A DNA stretch of 56,410 nt from CAYPNP01 sp964412195 (GTDB lineage Bacteria; Acidobacteriota; JAAYUB01): the NCBI GenBank assembly GCA_964412195.1, contig CAYPNP010000028.1:1-56410 (forward strand), given 5' to 3'. Under the pieces are notes generated by a model that was given only the letters and a program-made list of their open reading frames with translations, ran no database searches and was not told the DNA's origin. Position 1 is the first letter of the stretch. The number at the start of each line of letters is the position of its first letter. The position numbers were made by a program, and so were the translations under genes. Positions 16,259 through 24,918 of this stretch are shown here, piece after piece.

Positions 16259-17572
16259 TTATTCCAACAGCATTCCGACGGGATCCGCCAGGTGGTGCAT
16301 GATGTCGAGGATGAACCGGGTCGCCTCGCCGCCGTCGACGATGCGGTGGTCCACCGACAGGGACAGCGGCAGCACCGTGCCGACGGCCAGCCCGCCGTCC
16401 CGGACCACCGGCTTCTGGTGGATCCGGCCCACCCCCAGGATGGCCGCCTGCGGGAAGTTGATCACCGGCACGCCGAACAGGCCGCCGATGGAGCCGTAGT
16501 TGGTGACGGTGAACGTGCCGTCGCGGAAGTCCTCCAGGGTCAGCTTGCGGTCGCGGGCGCGGGCCGAGAAGTCGGCGATCCGCGCCGCCAGCGCCTGGAT
16601 GGACAGCCGGTCGACGTCGCGGACGACCGGCACCACCAGGCCGTCGTCGGTGTCCACGGCGATGCCGATGTTCGCGTCCAGCTTCAGAATCAACCGGTTG
16701 TTGTCGAGATCCAGCTGGCTGTTCAGGGTCGGGTGCTTCTTCAGGGCCAGCGCCGCGGCCTTCAGCACGAAGGGCAGGAAGGTCAGCGGCGTGCCGGCTT
16801 CGCGGAACCGGCCCTTGTGGGCGTCGCGCAGCCGCACCAGCTCCGAGACCTCCACTTCCTCGATGAGGGTCATGTGGGCGGCGGTCTGCTTGGAGACGGC
16901 CATGTTGCGGGCGATGGCCTTGCGGATCTGGGACAGCTGGACGAATTCCACCCGCGGACCGGCGGGGGCCGCGGCGGCGGATGCGGGCGACGCCGGGCGG
17001 GCCAGGCCCTTCTGACGCGCGTCGTGGAAGGCCTGGATGTCCGACTTGGTCACGCGCCCGGCCGGGCCGGTGCCGGAAACGAGGTCGATGTCCACCCCCA
17101 GGTCTTTCGCCATGGCCCGCGCCACCGGGGTCGCCAGGGCCTTGCGGGCGGGCGCGGCGGGGGCGGCCTCGGGAGGCGCGGCGGGGACCCCCTCGTCGCC
17201 GGCGGGCAGCACCGCGGCGTCGCCGGCCACTTCCAGCGTGCCCACCACGCCGTAGCCGACCTCCTCGACGGGGGCCGCGCTCTTCGGCTTGGGCTTCTCC
17301 GCCGCGATCGCCTGCGCCTCGGATGCGCCGACTCCCTCGATCTCGATCTCGATCAGCGGGTCGTCCACGTGGATGACGTCGCCGACGTTGCCGAAGCGGG
17401 CCGCGACCGCGCCGTCACGCGGGGCGGGGATGTCGGCCACGACCTTGTCGGTTTCCATCTGGACGACCGGGTCGCCGACCTGGATCCGCTGGCCTTTCTC
17501 GACGTACCACTTCAGGATCTTGCCCTCGTGGATGCCCTCGCCGATGTCGGGAAACTTGAAGATAAATCGCAT
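16259..17572 (-). CDS. Dihydrolipoamide acyltransferase (E2) of a 2-oxoacid dehydrogenase
   Basis: 437 aa from ATG 17572 (MRFIFKFPDIGEGIHEG); upstream codons derive from a GAACATC array. One lipoyl domain has Lys43 in the METDKVV turn as the lipoylation site. An Ala/Pro-rich linker leads to a peripheral-subunit-binding domain (about 155-195, ending SGTGPAGRVTKSDIQAF), then the acyltransferase core with the C-terminal SLSVDHRIVDGGEATRF catalytic His motif. It carries acyl groups from E1 to CoA. The gene lies between E1beta and E3. Whether the acyl group is acetyl or branched-chain cannot be settled from sequence alone. Confidence 0.93.
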   Translation of the reverse strand: MRFIFKFPDIGEGIHEGKILKWYVEKGQRIQVGDPVVQMETDKVVADIPAPRDGAVAARFGNVGDVIHVDDPLIEIEIEGVGASEAQAIAAEKPKPKSAAPVEEVGYGVVGTLEVAGDAAVLPAGDEGVPAAPPEAAPAAPARKALATPVARAMAKDLGVDIDLVSGTGPAGRVTKSDIQAFHDARQKGLARPASPASAAAAPAGPRVEFVQLSQIRKAIARNMAVSKQTAAHMTLIEEVEVSELVRLRDAHKGRFREAGTPLTFLPFVLKAAALALKKHPTLNSQLDLDNNRLILKLDANIGIAVDTDDGLVVPVVRDVDRLSIQALAARIADFSARARDRKLTLEDFRDGTFTVTNYGSIGGLFGVPVINFPQAAILGVGRIHQKPVVRDGGLAVGTVLPLSLSVDHRIVDGGEATRFILDIMHHLADPVGMLLE

Positions 17573-17603
17573 AGAGTAGCTCCGATCAAAGTCAATCCTG
17601 CAA

Positions 17604-17741
17604 ACTGAACATCGAACATCGAACATTGAACATCAAACATCGAAGTAAAACCATTGCCCCCCTGGGGATTTGCCGAAACCCATGGAAGCCTGAGGATTGA
17701 CTTCGAAGTTCGATGTTGAATGTTCGATGTTCGATGTTCAT
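17604..17741. repeat. GAACATC word array with inverted partner (E1beta-E2 spacer)
   Basis: 17604-17647 repeats GAACATC four to five times. 17701-17741 is the inverted array (GATGTTC repeats). The arms are about 42 nt with a 53-nt loop. It is the best-preserved pair in the window. Confidence 0.85.
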
Positions 17742-17757
17742 GTCTGCGCGACCGAGA

Positions 17758-18741
17758 TCAATATTCCACCACTTTCTTCATCTCGTAGAAGATCCGCTCC
17801 GGCGTGTGGAAGTAGAAGTGCTCGGCGCGGGCCAGCGGCGGCACTGTGTCGAAGCCCGACAGCCGCGTCGGCGGCGCCGCCAGGCTCAGGAAGCAGTCCT
17901 CGCTCACCGCCGTGACCAGCTCGGCGCCCACGCCGCAGGTGCCCGGCCCCTCGGTGACGGCCAGGAAGCGGCCGGTCTTCTGCACCGACTTGGCCAGGGT
18001 GTCGCGGTCGAGCGGGACGATGCTGCGGACGTCGACCAGCTCCACGGAGATGCCGGCCTGCTTGGCCAACACCATGGCCTTCTGCACCTCGCGGACGTTG
18101 CCGCCGTAGGTGGCCACGGTCAGGTCGGAGCCTTCCGCCAGCACCTTGGCCTTGCCGATGGGCAGGGTGTACTTGCCCAGCGGCACCTCCTGCTTGATGG
18201 CCCGGTAGATCCGGCTGGACTCCATGAAGACCACCGGGTCGTCGCTCTCGATGGCGGCGATGAGCAGCCCCTTGGCGTCGTATGGGGTGGAGGGGATGAC
18301 CACCTGCAGCCCGGGCGTGTTGGCGAACAGGGCCTCCATGCTCTCGGAGTGGTGTTCGATGGCGCGGATGGCCCCGCCGTAGGGCATGCGCACCACGATG
18401 GGCATGCGGTACTTGCCGCGGGAGCGGTTGTGCATGCGGGCGACGTGGCCGACCAGCTGGTTGAAGCCGGGGAAGACGAAGCCGGAGAACTGGATCTCCA
18501 CCACCGGCCGCAGCCCGGCGGCGGCCATGCCGACGGCCGTGCCGATGATGCCGCTCTCGGCCAGGGGGCTGTCGAAGACGCGGGCCTCGCCGTACTTCTT
18601 CTGCAGGCCTTCGGTGGCGCGGAAGACGCCGCCCTCGACGCCGACGTCCTCGCCGTAGACCACCACGGCAGGATCGTCTCCCAGCTTGGTGTCCAGGGCG
18701 CTGGTGACGGCCTGGACCAGGGTCATGATGGCGGTGCTCAT
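17758..18741 (-). CDS. pdhB: 2-oxoacid dehydrogenase E1 beta subunit
   Basis: 327 aa from ATG 18741 (MSTAIMTLVQAVTSALD). It shows the transketolase-like beta-subunit hallmarks: YGEDVGVEGGVFRATEGLQ, DSPLAESGIIGTAVGMAAAG, EIQFSGFVFPGFNQLV and MPYGGAIRAIEHHSES. It forms the alpha2beta2 heterotetramer that decarboxylates the 2-oxoacid with ThDP. Its start overlaps the E1alpha stop by 4 nt (ATGA), so the subunits are translationally coupled. The longer ORF reading through upstream is a frame shadow of E1alpha. Confidence 0.94.
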   Translation of the reverse strand: MSTAIMTLVQAVTSALDTKLGDDPAVVVYGEDVGVEGGVFRATEGLQKKYGEARVFDSPLAESGIIGTAVGMAAAGLRPVVEIQFSGFVFPGFNQLVGHVARMHNRSRGKYRMPIVVRMPYGGAIRAIEHHSESMEALFANTPGLQVVIPSTPYDAKGLLIAAIESDDPVVFMESSRIYRAIKQEVPLGKYTLPIGKAKVLAEGSDLTVATYGGNVREVQKAMVLAKQAGISVELVDVRSIVPLDRDTLAKSVQKTGRFLAVTEGPGTCGVGAELVTAVSEDCFLSLAAPPTRLSGFDTVPPLARAEHFYFHTPERIFYEMKKVVEY

Positions 18742-19835
18742 CGCTGGGACTCCTTCCAATTGAGGAACTTCTGGTAGTCGACCATCTGCCGCTTCAGGTG
18801 GTCGGGCATCTCGGTGTAGAGGTGGCGGAAGCAGTCCTCCAGGGGGTAGGGGCGGGATTCCTGCTCCACGAACTGGGCGTCGATTTCCTTCTTGAACTGC
18901 GCCGTCAGCGGCTCGTCCTGGTCCTCCTTCCACAGGCCCTGGGCCAGCAGGTAGCCGCGGAGGCGCTTGAGGGGGTCCTTCGCGGCCCAGGCTTCCTCCT
19001 CCTCGCGGGAGCGGTAGCGGGTAGGGTCGTCGGACGTGGTGTGGGCGCCGCGGCGGTAGGTGATGGCCTCGATCAGGGTCGGCCCTCCGCCGGCGCGCGC
19101 CTTGGCCGCCGCGGCGCCGGCGGCGGCATGGACGGCGAAGAAGTCGTTGCCATCCACCTGGATGCCGTCGATGCCGTAGCCCACCGCCTTCACCGCGATG
19201 GAGCGGGCCGCGGTCTGCTTCTCGCGCGGGCAGGAGATGGCGTAGCCGTTGTTCTGCACCACGAAGACCACCGGCGCCTTCCACACGCCGGCGAAGTTCA
19301 GCGCTTCGTGGAAATCGCCCTGGGAGGTGCCGCCCTCGCCGACGAAGGTGAAGACAGCGTCCTGTTTCCCCTGGTACTTCAGGGCGTAGCCGATCCCGGC
19401 GGCATGGAGCAGCTGGGAGGCGATGGGGACCGCCGAGGGCAGCATGTTCTTCGCGCCGGGGGCGAAGGAACCGTCCTCGTGGCCACCGAAGTAAAGGAAG
19501 ATGTCGTACATCCGGACGCCCTTGGCCAGGTAGACGCCCAGCTCGCGGTAGGCCGGCACGAGCCAGTCGTCGGGGCGCATGACCATGCCCACCGCCACGG
19601 CGATGGCCTCCTGGCCGAAGTTGGGCGGGTAGGTGTACATGCGGCCCTGGCGCTGGTAGGAGACGGCCATCTGGTCGGCGGTGCGGGTGTAGAGCATCCG
19701 CCGGTAGCCCTCCACGGCCTGGTCGTCGGGCAGGTCCGGCATCCATTCGGGATGGAGCACGGCGCCCTCGTCATCCAGCACCTGCAGGCGCCGGTCGGAG
19801 AGGGGCTGGAACGCTTCGAATAGGTTCGCCTTCAT
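18738..19835 (-). CDS. pdhA: 2-oxoacid (probably pyruvate) dehydrogenase E1 alpha subunit
   Basis: 365 aa. The ThDP-binding region reads VGEGGTSQGDFHEALNFAG and runs to QNNGYAIS. The usual GDG is GEG here (166-168), a conservative change at an Mg-coordinating residue. The phosphorylation-loop-like segment RRGAHTTSDDPTRYRS resembles Gram-positive PdhA, which favours pyruvate over branched-chain substrates. It is first in the E1alpha-E1beta-E2-E3-lplA series. No convincing promoter was found in the 216-nt upstream spacer (19836-20051), which holds no repeat array that I can see. Confidence 0.92.
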   Translation of the reverse strand: MKANLFEAFQPLSDRRLQVLDDEGAVLHPEWMPDLPDDQAVEGYRRMLYTRTADQMAVSYQRQGRMYTYPPNFGQEAIAVAVGMVMRPDDWLVPAYRELGVYLAKGVRMYDIFLYFGGHEDGSFAPGAKNMLPSAVPIASQLLHAAGIGYALKYQGKQDAVFTFVGEGGTSQGDFHEALNFAGVWKAPVVFVVQNNGYAISCPREKQTAARSIAVKAVGYGIDGIQVDGNDFFAVHAAAGAAAAKARAGGGPTLIEAITYRRGAHTTSDDPTRYRSREEEEAWAAKDPLKRLRGYLLAQGLWKEDQDEPLTAQFKKEIDAQFVEQESRPYPLEDCFRHLYTEMPDHLKRQMVDYQKFLNWKESQR

Positions 19836-20051
19836 GCAAAGCTCCCTGGGGAGATCCCGCCCGCGGAGTCGTCGTATCGGCTCGCCGGTGGGCGGTCCCG
19901 GCGAAGGTCAGATGTCCGTAAATGGTTGAATAAATTCACCGAAGAGGTCAGCACCGGGTTCAAGGCTTCCCTCGCACCCGAACCTCGGCTCATGAGATGA
20001 TCCGCGGCGGGCGGGGGATTCAGCATCCTTGAGGCGGGCGGGAGGGATCCC

Positions 20052-20450
20052 TCATGGATAGGTCCGCAGCTTCGATCCGGACTGGATGGCATCGAAGTCG
20101 GCGTCGTCGTGCAGCAGGCGGAGGCCGTTTTCGATGGCGATTTGGGCGATGAGGCAGTCCACGGTGCTGCGGACGGTGCGCCCACGGCGCCGCAGGTCGA
20201 AAAACAGGCGGGCCGCCCGGATGTAGGATTCGCGACCGTCCAGGACGTCATAGAAGGGCTGGGTGTCCAGGTACACACGCAACCGACGGAAATCCCGGTC
20301 GTTCCGGCAGCCCTGGAGCAGCTCCTGGTACACCACCCCGCAGATGCCGAAGGGGATGCCGAGGTCCAGGACCGAACCGAACGCTTCGGTCTTGGGTGTG
20401 CGGGCGCCCCGGAAGTAGTTGATGAGGACGGAGGTGTCCACCAGAATCAC
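20052..20450 (-). CDS. vapC: PIN-domain ribonuclease toxin (VapC)
   Basis: 132 aa. PIN acidic residues are visible: Asp5 in ILVDTSVLI, Glu43 in YQELLQG, Asp98 in STVDCLIAQIA, and the terminal HDDADFD cluster. Such toxins cleave RNA (often tRNA) when the antitoxin is degraded. The start overlaps the vapB stop by 4 nt, giving coupled translation. Confidence 0.92.
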   Translation of the reverse strand: MILVDTSVLINYFRGARTPKTEAFGSVLDLGIPFGICGVVYQELLQGCRNDRDFRRLRVYLDTQPFYDVLDGRESYIRAARLFFDLRRRGRTVRSTVDCLIAQIAIENGLRLLHDDADFDAIQSGSKLRTYP

Positions 20451-20644
20451 GGCCGGCGCATCTCCTTGTAGTCGTAATCCTCGCGGAAGGCGATCTTGCC
20501 TCGCAGGTCGCGGAGGTCCTTGCGACGGCGGCTGGCGATGAACTCCCGCAGGGCCGTCTCGACCATCTCCCGCTTCGTGCGGATCTTGGAGATCTTGAGG
20601 GCCTCGCCCATCAGCCGGTCATCAATCACAATGTTCGTGCGCAT
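20447..20644 (-). CDS. vapB: VapB-type antitoxin
   Basis: 65 aa from ATG 20644, with a GAGGTG ribosome site. It begins MRTNIVIDDRLMGEALKIS, a ribbon-helix-helix-like DNA-binding start, followed by TKREMVETALREFI and a basic C-terminus that would wrap the toxin. It is first in the vapBC operon and normally represses it. A perfect 12-bp palindrome GCATTGCAATGC (20641-20652) covers its start codon; this may be coincidental. Confidence 0.88.
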   Translation of the reverse strand: MRTNIVIDDRLMGEALKISKIRTKREMVETALREFIASRRRKDLRDLRGKIAFREDYDYKEMRRP

Positions 20645-20669
20645 TGCAATGCACCTCACTCTACACATT

Positions 20670-20698
20670 ACTATACGATCCCGGTTGGATTTTGTCAA
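20670..20698 (-). promoter_or_regulatory. vapBC promoter
   Basis: On the minus strand TTGACA (20698-20693), a 17-nt spacer and TATAGT (20675-20670), with a predicted start near 20663. Confidence 0.75.
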
Positions 20699-20753
20699 CT
20701 CACGGGTCATTCACGATGGAATGGTGCCCACTCTGTCACAGCCCGCCACCGGC

Positions 20754-20945
20754 CAGCGGTCAGTACCGGTAGGCGTCAGCCACCGGCGGGCAACTTGACT
20801 CAGCTGTATACGAATATCTGCATCTTCAAGATAAATAGATAGTTGAGTGACATCACGCTCCGGTGGCTGACGCCTACCGGTACTGACCGCTGACCTGTCA
20901 CCCGTCATCCGTCGATTACGAGCACGAGCACGAGCACGAGCACGA
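20754..20945. repeat. Perfect 33-bp inverted repeat plus GAGCAC array
   Basis: 20754-20786 and 20860-20892 are perfect reverse complements (core GGTCAGTACCGGTAGGCGTC) around a 73-nt AT-richer loop. 20918-20945 is a tandem array of GAGCAC. Together they fill most of the 408-nt spacer 20645-21052 between divergent vapBC and mutY; no other gene is seen there. Confidence 0.8.
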
Positions 20946-21052
20946 AGGGATCGGCCAGGTCCCAGCCCCCGGGTCCCAGGTCCATAGACTCGGCGCCACA
21001 TCGCCTGTTGCAGATCCAAACCCGTTCCGATAGAATGCGCGGGCTGAAGGCT

Positions 21053-22141
21053 ATGGCCAAGAAACACTGGACCGCACGACTGCTTGCCTGGTATCGCGCC
21101 GCCCATCGGGACCTCCCGTGGCGGCGCACCGGGGACATCTACGCCGTCTGGGTGTCCGAGGTCATGCTCCAGCAGACCCGCGTCGAAGCGGTCATTCCCT
21201 ACTACGGGCGCTTCCTGGCCCGCTTCCCGACGGTGGCGGCGCTGGCCGCCGCGCCGCTCCAGGACGTGCTGAAGCTCTGGGAGGGGCTGGGCTACTACAG
21301 CCGCGCCCGCAACCTCCACCGGGCCGCCCAGCGGGTCGTGGCGGAGCACGGGGGCCGCGTCCCCGCGGAGTACGAACCGTTCCGCACCCTGCCGGGCGTG
21401 GGCGACTACATCGCCGCCGCGGTGCTGAGCATCGCCGCCGGCCGGCCGCTCCCCGTCGTCGACGGCAATGTGCTGCGGGTCTGGGCGCGCTTCCGGGGCA
21501 TCACGGAGGAGGTCCGCGCCGCCCGAGTCGTACAGCGCATCCGGGAGGAGCTCCAGGCGGCCATCCCGGCGGACGCGCCCGGCGATTTCAACCAGGCCCT
21601 GATGGAGCTGGGCGCTACCGTGTGCACGCCGGCGTCGCCGCGCTGCCCCGCCTGCCCGATGGCGGCGGAGTGCGCCGCTTTCCGCGAAGGCCGCACCGCC
21701 GAGCTGCCGATCCGCCGCGCCCGGCCCGCCGTGCCCCACCACCGGATCGCCGTGGGGGTGATCCGGCGCCGCGACGGCCGGCTGCTGATCCAGCAGCGGC
21801 CGCCCGAGGGCCTGCTGGGCGGGCTGTGGGAGTTCCCCGGCGGCAAGGTTGAGGCCGGCGAGACGCCGGCCGAGGCAGTCCGGCGGGAGTGCCGCGAGGA
21901 GACGGGCCTGGACGTGACGGTGGAGGCGGAGCTGGCGGATGTCCGCCACGCCTACAGCCATTTCACCGTGACCCTGCACGTCTTCGCTTGCCGCGCCTCC
22001 GGCCGCGCCCGCGGAGGACGCCCCCGCCGGTGGGTCCGCCCCGCCGAGCTGGACGACTACCCGTTCCCCGCGGCCAACAAGAAGTTCTTCGACCGGCTGC
22101 GCGAATTCCTGTCCCGCGGGTCCGGCGCGCAAGAGAAATGA
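21053..22141 (+). CDS. mutY: A/G-specific adenine glycosylase with C-terminal Nudix domain
   Basis: 362 aa from ATG 21053 (MAKKHWTARLL). Catalytic Glu36 lies in SEVMLQQTRV; the helix-hairpin-helix is LPGVGDYIAAAV with Asp137 in DGNVLRVWAR; a 4Fe-4S cluster has Cys191, 198, 201 and 207 (C-x6-C-x2-C-x5-C). The C-terminal MutT-like domain carries an intact Nudix box, GGKVEAGETPAEAVRREC plus REETGLD (263-286). Most MutY C-domains only recognise 8-oxoG and lack a full box, so hydrolase activity here is conceivable. It removes adenine opposite 8-oxoguanine. It is followed 56 nt downstream by cysE. Confidence 0.95.
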   Translation: MAKKHWTARLLAWYRAAHRDLPWRRTGDIYAVWVSEVMLQQTRVEAVIPYYGRFLARFPTVAALAAAPLQDVLKLWEGLGYYSRARNLHRAAQRVVAEHGGRVPAEYEPFRTLPGVGDYIAAAVLSIAAGRPLPVVDGNVLRVWARFRGITEEVRAARVVQRIREELQAAIPADAPGDFNQALMELGATVCTPASPRCPACPMAAECAAFREGRTAELPIRRARPAVPHHRIAVGVIRRRDGRLLIQQRPPEGLLGGLWEFPGGKVEAGETPAEAVRRECREETGLDVTVEAELADVRHAYSHFTVTLHVFACRASGRARGGRPRRWVRPAELDDYPFPAANKKFFDRLREFLSRGSGAQEK

Positions 22142-22197
22142 ATCCCGGCCGGGCGGTCGGATCATCGAAATCCCCTGCGACATAGGGAGGCAGGCGC

Positions 22198-23172
22198 ATG
22201 AAAACCGTGAAATCGAAACAGGCGGAGAGCCCGGCGCGGATGACGGAAGCGCCCGCCCAGCCGGAATCCTTGCTGGACCAGGTAGCCGGCGCCCTGTGCG
22301 ACCCCGCCTCCTACGAGCCGCTGGTCCACGTCAGCAGCTTCCACATGCCCATGCCGTCCCTGGAGGCACTGGCGGAGGTCGTCGGCCTGCTGCGCTCGAT
22401 CCTGTTCCCGGGCTACTTCGGCTCGACCCACATCCGGCCGGACAACATCCGTTACCACACCGGCACGCAGCTGGACCGCCTGAGCGAGCTGCTGACCGAG
22501 CAGATCAAGCGCGGCCTGTGCTTCGAGTGCGGCACCCTGACGCCTTCGTACTGCGGGGACTGCGAGGTCCGCTCTCGCCGCATCGCCGAGGCGTTCCTGG
22601 CCGACCTGCCGCGGCTGCGCCACCTGCTGGCCACCGACGTGGAGGCCGCGTTCACCGGCGATCCCGCCGCGCGCAGCCGGGGCGAGGTCATCTTCTGCTA
22701 CCCGAGCCTCAAGGCCATCGCCAACCAGCGCATCGCCCACGCCCTGCACGGGATGGGAGTGCCCATCATCCCGCGGATCCTGACCGAGGCGGCCCACTCC
22801 GAAACCGGCATCGACATCCACCCGGGCGCGGAGATCGGCGAGCACTTTTTCATCGACCACGGCACCGGCGTGGTCATCGGGGAGACCGCCGTCATCGGCC
22901 GCAACGTCCGGTTGTACCAGGGCGTGACGCTGGGCGCCAAGAGCTTCCCGCGCGACCCCGAGGGCCGGCCGATCAAGGGCATCCCCCGGCACCCCATCGT
23001 GGAGGACGACGTCATCGTCTACTCCGGCGCCACCATCCTGGGCCGGATCACCATCGGGCGGGGCTCGGTCATCGGCGGCAACGTCTGGCTGACCGAGAGC
23101 GTGCCGCCCCGCACCCGCGTGGTGCAGGGCAAGCCGGCGGAGACCATCTTCGAGAACGGCTCGGGCATTTGA
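22198..23172 (+). CDS. cysE: Serine O-acetyltransferase with Cys-rich insert
   Basis: 324 aa, GGGAGG ribosome site. The left-handed beta-helix acetyltransferase domain (about 170-320) contains GVPIIPRILTEAAHSETGID, IHPGAEIGEHFFIDHGTGVV and YQGVTLGAKSFPRD, all typical of CysE/EpsC. The N-terminal helical domain is long and carries four cysteines, C108-x2-C111-x7-C119-x2-C122, spaced like a zinc knuckle. It makes O-acetylserine from serine and acetyl-CoA, feeding the cysteine synthase encoded next. Feedback inhibition by cysteine is usual for the family. Confidence 0.93.
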   Translation: MKTVKSKQAESPARMTEAPAQPESLLDQVAGALCDPASYEPLVHVSSFHMPMPSLEALAEVVGLLRSILFPGYFGSTHIRPDNIRYHTGTQLDRLSELLTEQIKRGLCFECGTLTPSYCGDCEVRSRRIAEAFLADLPRLRHLLATDVEAAFTGDPAARSRGEVIFCYPSLKAIANQRIAHALHGMGVPIIPRILTEAAHSETGIDIHPGAEIGEHFFIDHGTGVVIGETAVIGRNVRLYQGVTLGAKSFPRDPEGRPIKGIPRHPIVEDDVIVYSGATILGRITIGRGSVIGGNVWLTESVPPRTRVVQGKPAETIFENGSGI

Positions 23173-23193
23173 ACCGCAAAGGCGCGAAGGGCG

Positions 23194-23281
23194 TGAAGAT
23201 ATTTCGGATTTCGGATTGCGGACTGGAGAGGAACAGAAGCCTGTCTGAATCTGAAAGCGAAAATCCGCGTGAATCCGCGTC
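23194..23281. repeat. Word arrays in the cysE-cysK spacer
   Basis: 23194-23225 repeats TTCGGATT/TGCGGA. 23258-23281 repeats AATCCGCGTG. They are in opposite sense and partly complementary. Confidence 0.65.
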
Positions 23282-23304
23282 TGAATATTCTTGGAAGGAG
23301 TGAA

Positions 23305-24264
23305 ATGATGCCAGAGAAGCCGGAGCGAAGGGCGAGGCCGAAGATCGCGGAGAACATCATGGAGGTCATCGGGAACACCCCGTTGGTGCGGCTGGGAAAG
23401 CTGGGCCGGGACTGCGCCGCCGAGCTGGTGGCCAAGGTGGAGCACACCAACCCCTGCGGCAGCGTCAAGGACCGCATCGGGGCCGCCATGATCGAGGCCG
23501 CGGAGGCGGACGGGCGCCTGCGGCCGGGGATGACCATCCTCGAGCCCACCAGCGGCAACACCGGCATCGCCCTGGCGTTCGTCGCCGCGGCCAAGGGGTA
23601 CCGGCTGATCCTGACCATGCCCGAGACCATGAGCCTCGAGCGCCGCAAGCTGCTCCAGGCGTTCGGGGCCAGGATCGTCCTGACGCCCGGGCCCAAGGGG
23701 ATGCGCGGGGCGATCGAGGAAGCGGATAAGCTGCTGCGGGAGAATCCGGACTACTTCATGCCCCAGCAGTTCCAGAACCCGGCCAACCCGGCGGTCCACC
23801 GGCGGACCACCGCCCTGGAGATCTGGGACGACACCGACGGCCGGGTGGACATCTTCGTCGCCGGCGTCGGCACGGGCGGCACGGTGACGGGCGTGGGCGA
23901 GGTGCTCAAGGCCCGCAAGCCCTCCGTGAAGGTGGTGGCGGTGGAGCCGGCCGAGTCGCCGGTGCTCTCCGGCGGCCCCGCCGGGCCCCACAAGATCCAG
24001 GGCCTCGGCGCCGGCTTCGTCCCCGACATCCTCAATCGCTCGGTGATCGACGAGATCGTCACCGTGACGGCCGCCGAGGCGGGGGCCACCGCCCGGCGCC
24101 TGGTGCGGGAGGAGGGGATCCTGTCCGGCATCTCCTGCGGCGCGGCAGCCACCGCCGCCCTCCGGGTCGCCTCCCGTCCCGAGAACGCCGGCAAGCTGGT
24201 GGTCGTGCTCCTGCCCGATACCGGCGAGCGCTATCTCTCGACGTGGCTGTTCGAGGAGGATTAG
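23305..24264 (+). CDS. cysK: Cysteine synthase A (O-acetylserine sulfhydrylase)
   Basis: 319 aa. I chose ATG 23305 because GGAAGGAG (23293-23300) sits just upstream; upstream in-frame codons are repeat array. PLP lysine Lys55 in NPCGSVKDRIG; phosphate-binding EPTSGNTGIALAF; GVGTGGTVTGVGE; and the C-terminal GISCGAAATAAL motif. It converts O-acetylserine and sulfide to cysteine. With cysE it forms a two-step cysteine operon, and the two enzymes usually form the cysteine synthase complex. Confidence 0.95.
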   Translation: MMPEKPERRARPKIAENIMEVIGNTPLVRLGKLGRDCAAELVAKVEHTNPCGSVKDRIGAAMIEAAEADGRLRPGMTILEPTSGNTGIALAFVAAAKGYRLILTMPETMSLERRKLLQAFGARIVLTPGPKGMRGAIEEADKLLRENPDYFMPQQFQNPANPAVHRRTTALEIWDDTDGRVDIFVAGVGTGGTVTGVGEVLKARKPSVKVVAVEPAESPVLSGGPAGPHKIQGLGAGFVPDILNRSVIDEIVTVTAAEAGATARRLVREEGILSGISCGAAATAALRVASRPENAGKLVVVLLPDTGERYLSTWLFEED

Positions 24265-24275
24265 CGGGAGGTGTG

Positions 24276-24311
24276 ACCATGGACCATAGACCATAGACCA
24301 TGGACCATGGA
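24276..24311. repeat. GACCATG/GACCATA word array
   Basis: Five near-copies of GACCAT(G/A) directly follow the cysK stop codon. The word is partly self-complementary. Confidence 0.65.
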
Positions 24312-24355
24312 GGAGTGGGAATCCGTCAACCGGCCGTTGTCACCAGCGGATGAGG

Positions 24356-24685
24356 TCACTCGCGGAGGAGAAGGCGGGAGAGGAGGGCGTCCTTGGGCAG
24401 ACGGAAGAGTCGGATCAACACGTAGGTCGACATGGCGATGTTGCCCAGCCCCATGATCAGCACGAACCAGAGGACGCGGGACGCCAGATTCCGCTCCTTG
24501 TAGGCCACCCAGACGAAGAAAGTCAGGAAACCGCAGTAGGCGTCCAACAGGGTCGCCACGAACCAGCGGTCCGGCCACAGACCGAGACCGCCCTCCCAGA
24601 CCGGCCGGTCCAGGCTGGCTGCCACGGTGCCGGCCAGCATCACCGCCAGGATCCCCAAGAAGATCACGATCAGGGTATTGCGCAT
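24356..24685 (-). CDS. DUF1475 membrane protein
   Basis: 109 aa from ATG 24685 (GGAG ribosome site); the longer in-frame ORF upstream has Cys/Arg-rich junk sequence. Three membrane segments. The core WPDRWFVATLLDAYCGFLTFF with VWVAYKE, and the ending LASRVLWFVLIMGLGNIAMS, match the small DUF1475 family. Function unknown. It points away from the KimA-like transporter gene. Confidence 0.75.
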   Translation of the reverse strand: MRNTLIVIFLGILAVMLAGTVAASLDRPVWEGGLGLWPDRWFVATLLDAYCGFLTFFVWVAYKERNLASRVLWFVLIMGLGNIAMSTYVLIRLFRLPKDALLSRLLLRE

Positions 24686-24918
24686 GCCGGAGCTCCAGAG
24701 AATGAATTGATTGCAGGATAAGATGCGCGAAACGCCGTCACGGTGCCGAAGGTGGGAACATCTCCGGCAGCCCTCCAACCGTCGGCCCCGGCCGATGGTC
24801 ACTCGTGACTTTTCTTGACCGGCTGGTGTAAAATTAGATCTCGCCGACCGCCAGAAACGATGCCGGGACAGCCCGGGGCGGCAATTCCCCCGAAAAGCAG
24901 CAGAAAGGTTCTCGACGC

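Noticed and set aside
9958..17741. CRISPR interpretation of the GAACATC arrays
   Set aside because: Units are 7 nt with no spacers, no leader and no cas genes.
20641..20652. Palindrome GCATTGCAATGC as a VapB operator
   Set aside because: It covers the vapB start codon and lies downstream of the promoter; a short palindrome like this may be chance.
23305..24264. Cystathionine beta-synthase instead of cysteine synthase
   Set aside because: Adjacent cysE, the single-domain length and the GISCGAA motif fit O-acetylserine sulfhydrylase better.
24686..24918. ydaO (c-di-AMP) riboswitch in front of the KimA-like gene
   Set aside because: The 233-nt leader lacks the conserved ydaO core and can only offer a GTCAC/GTGAC inverted repeat.
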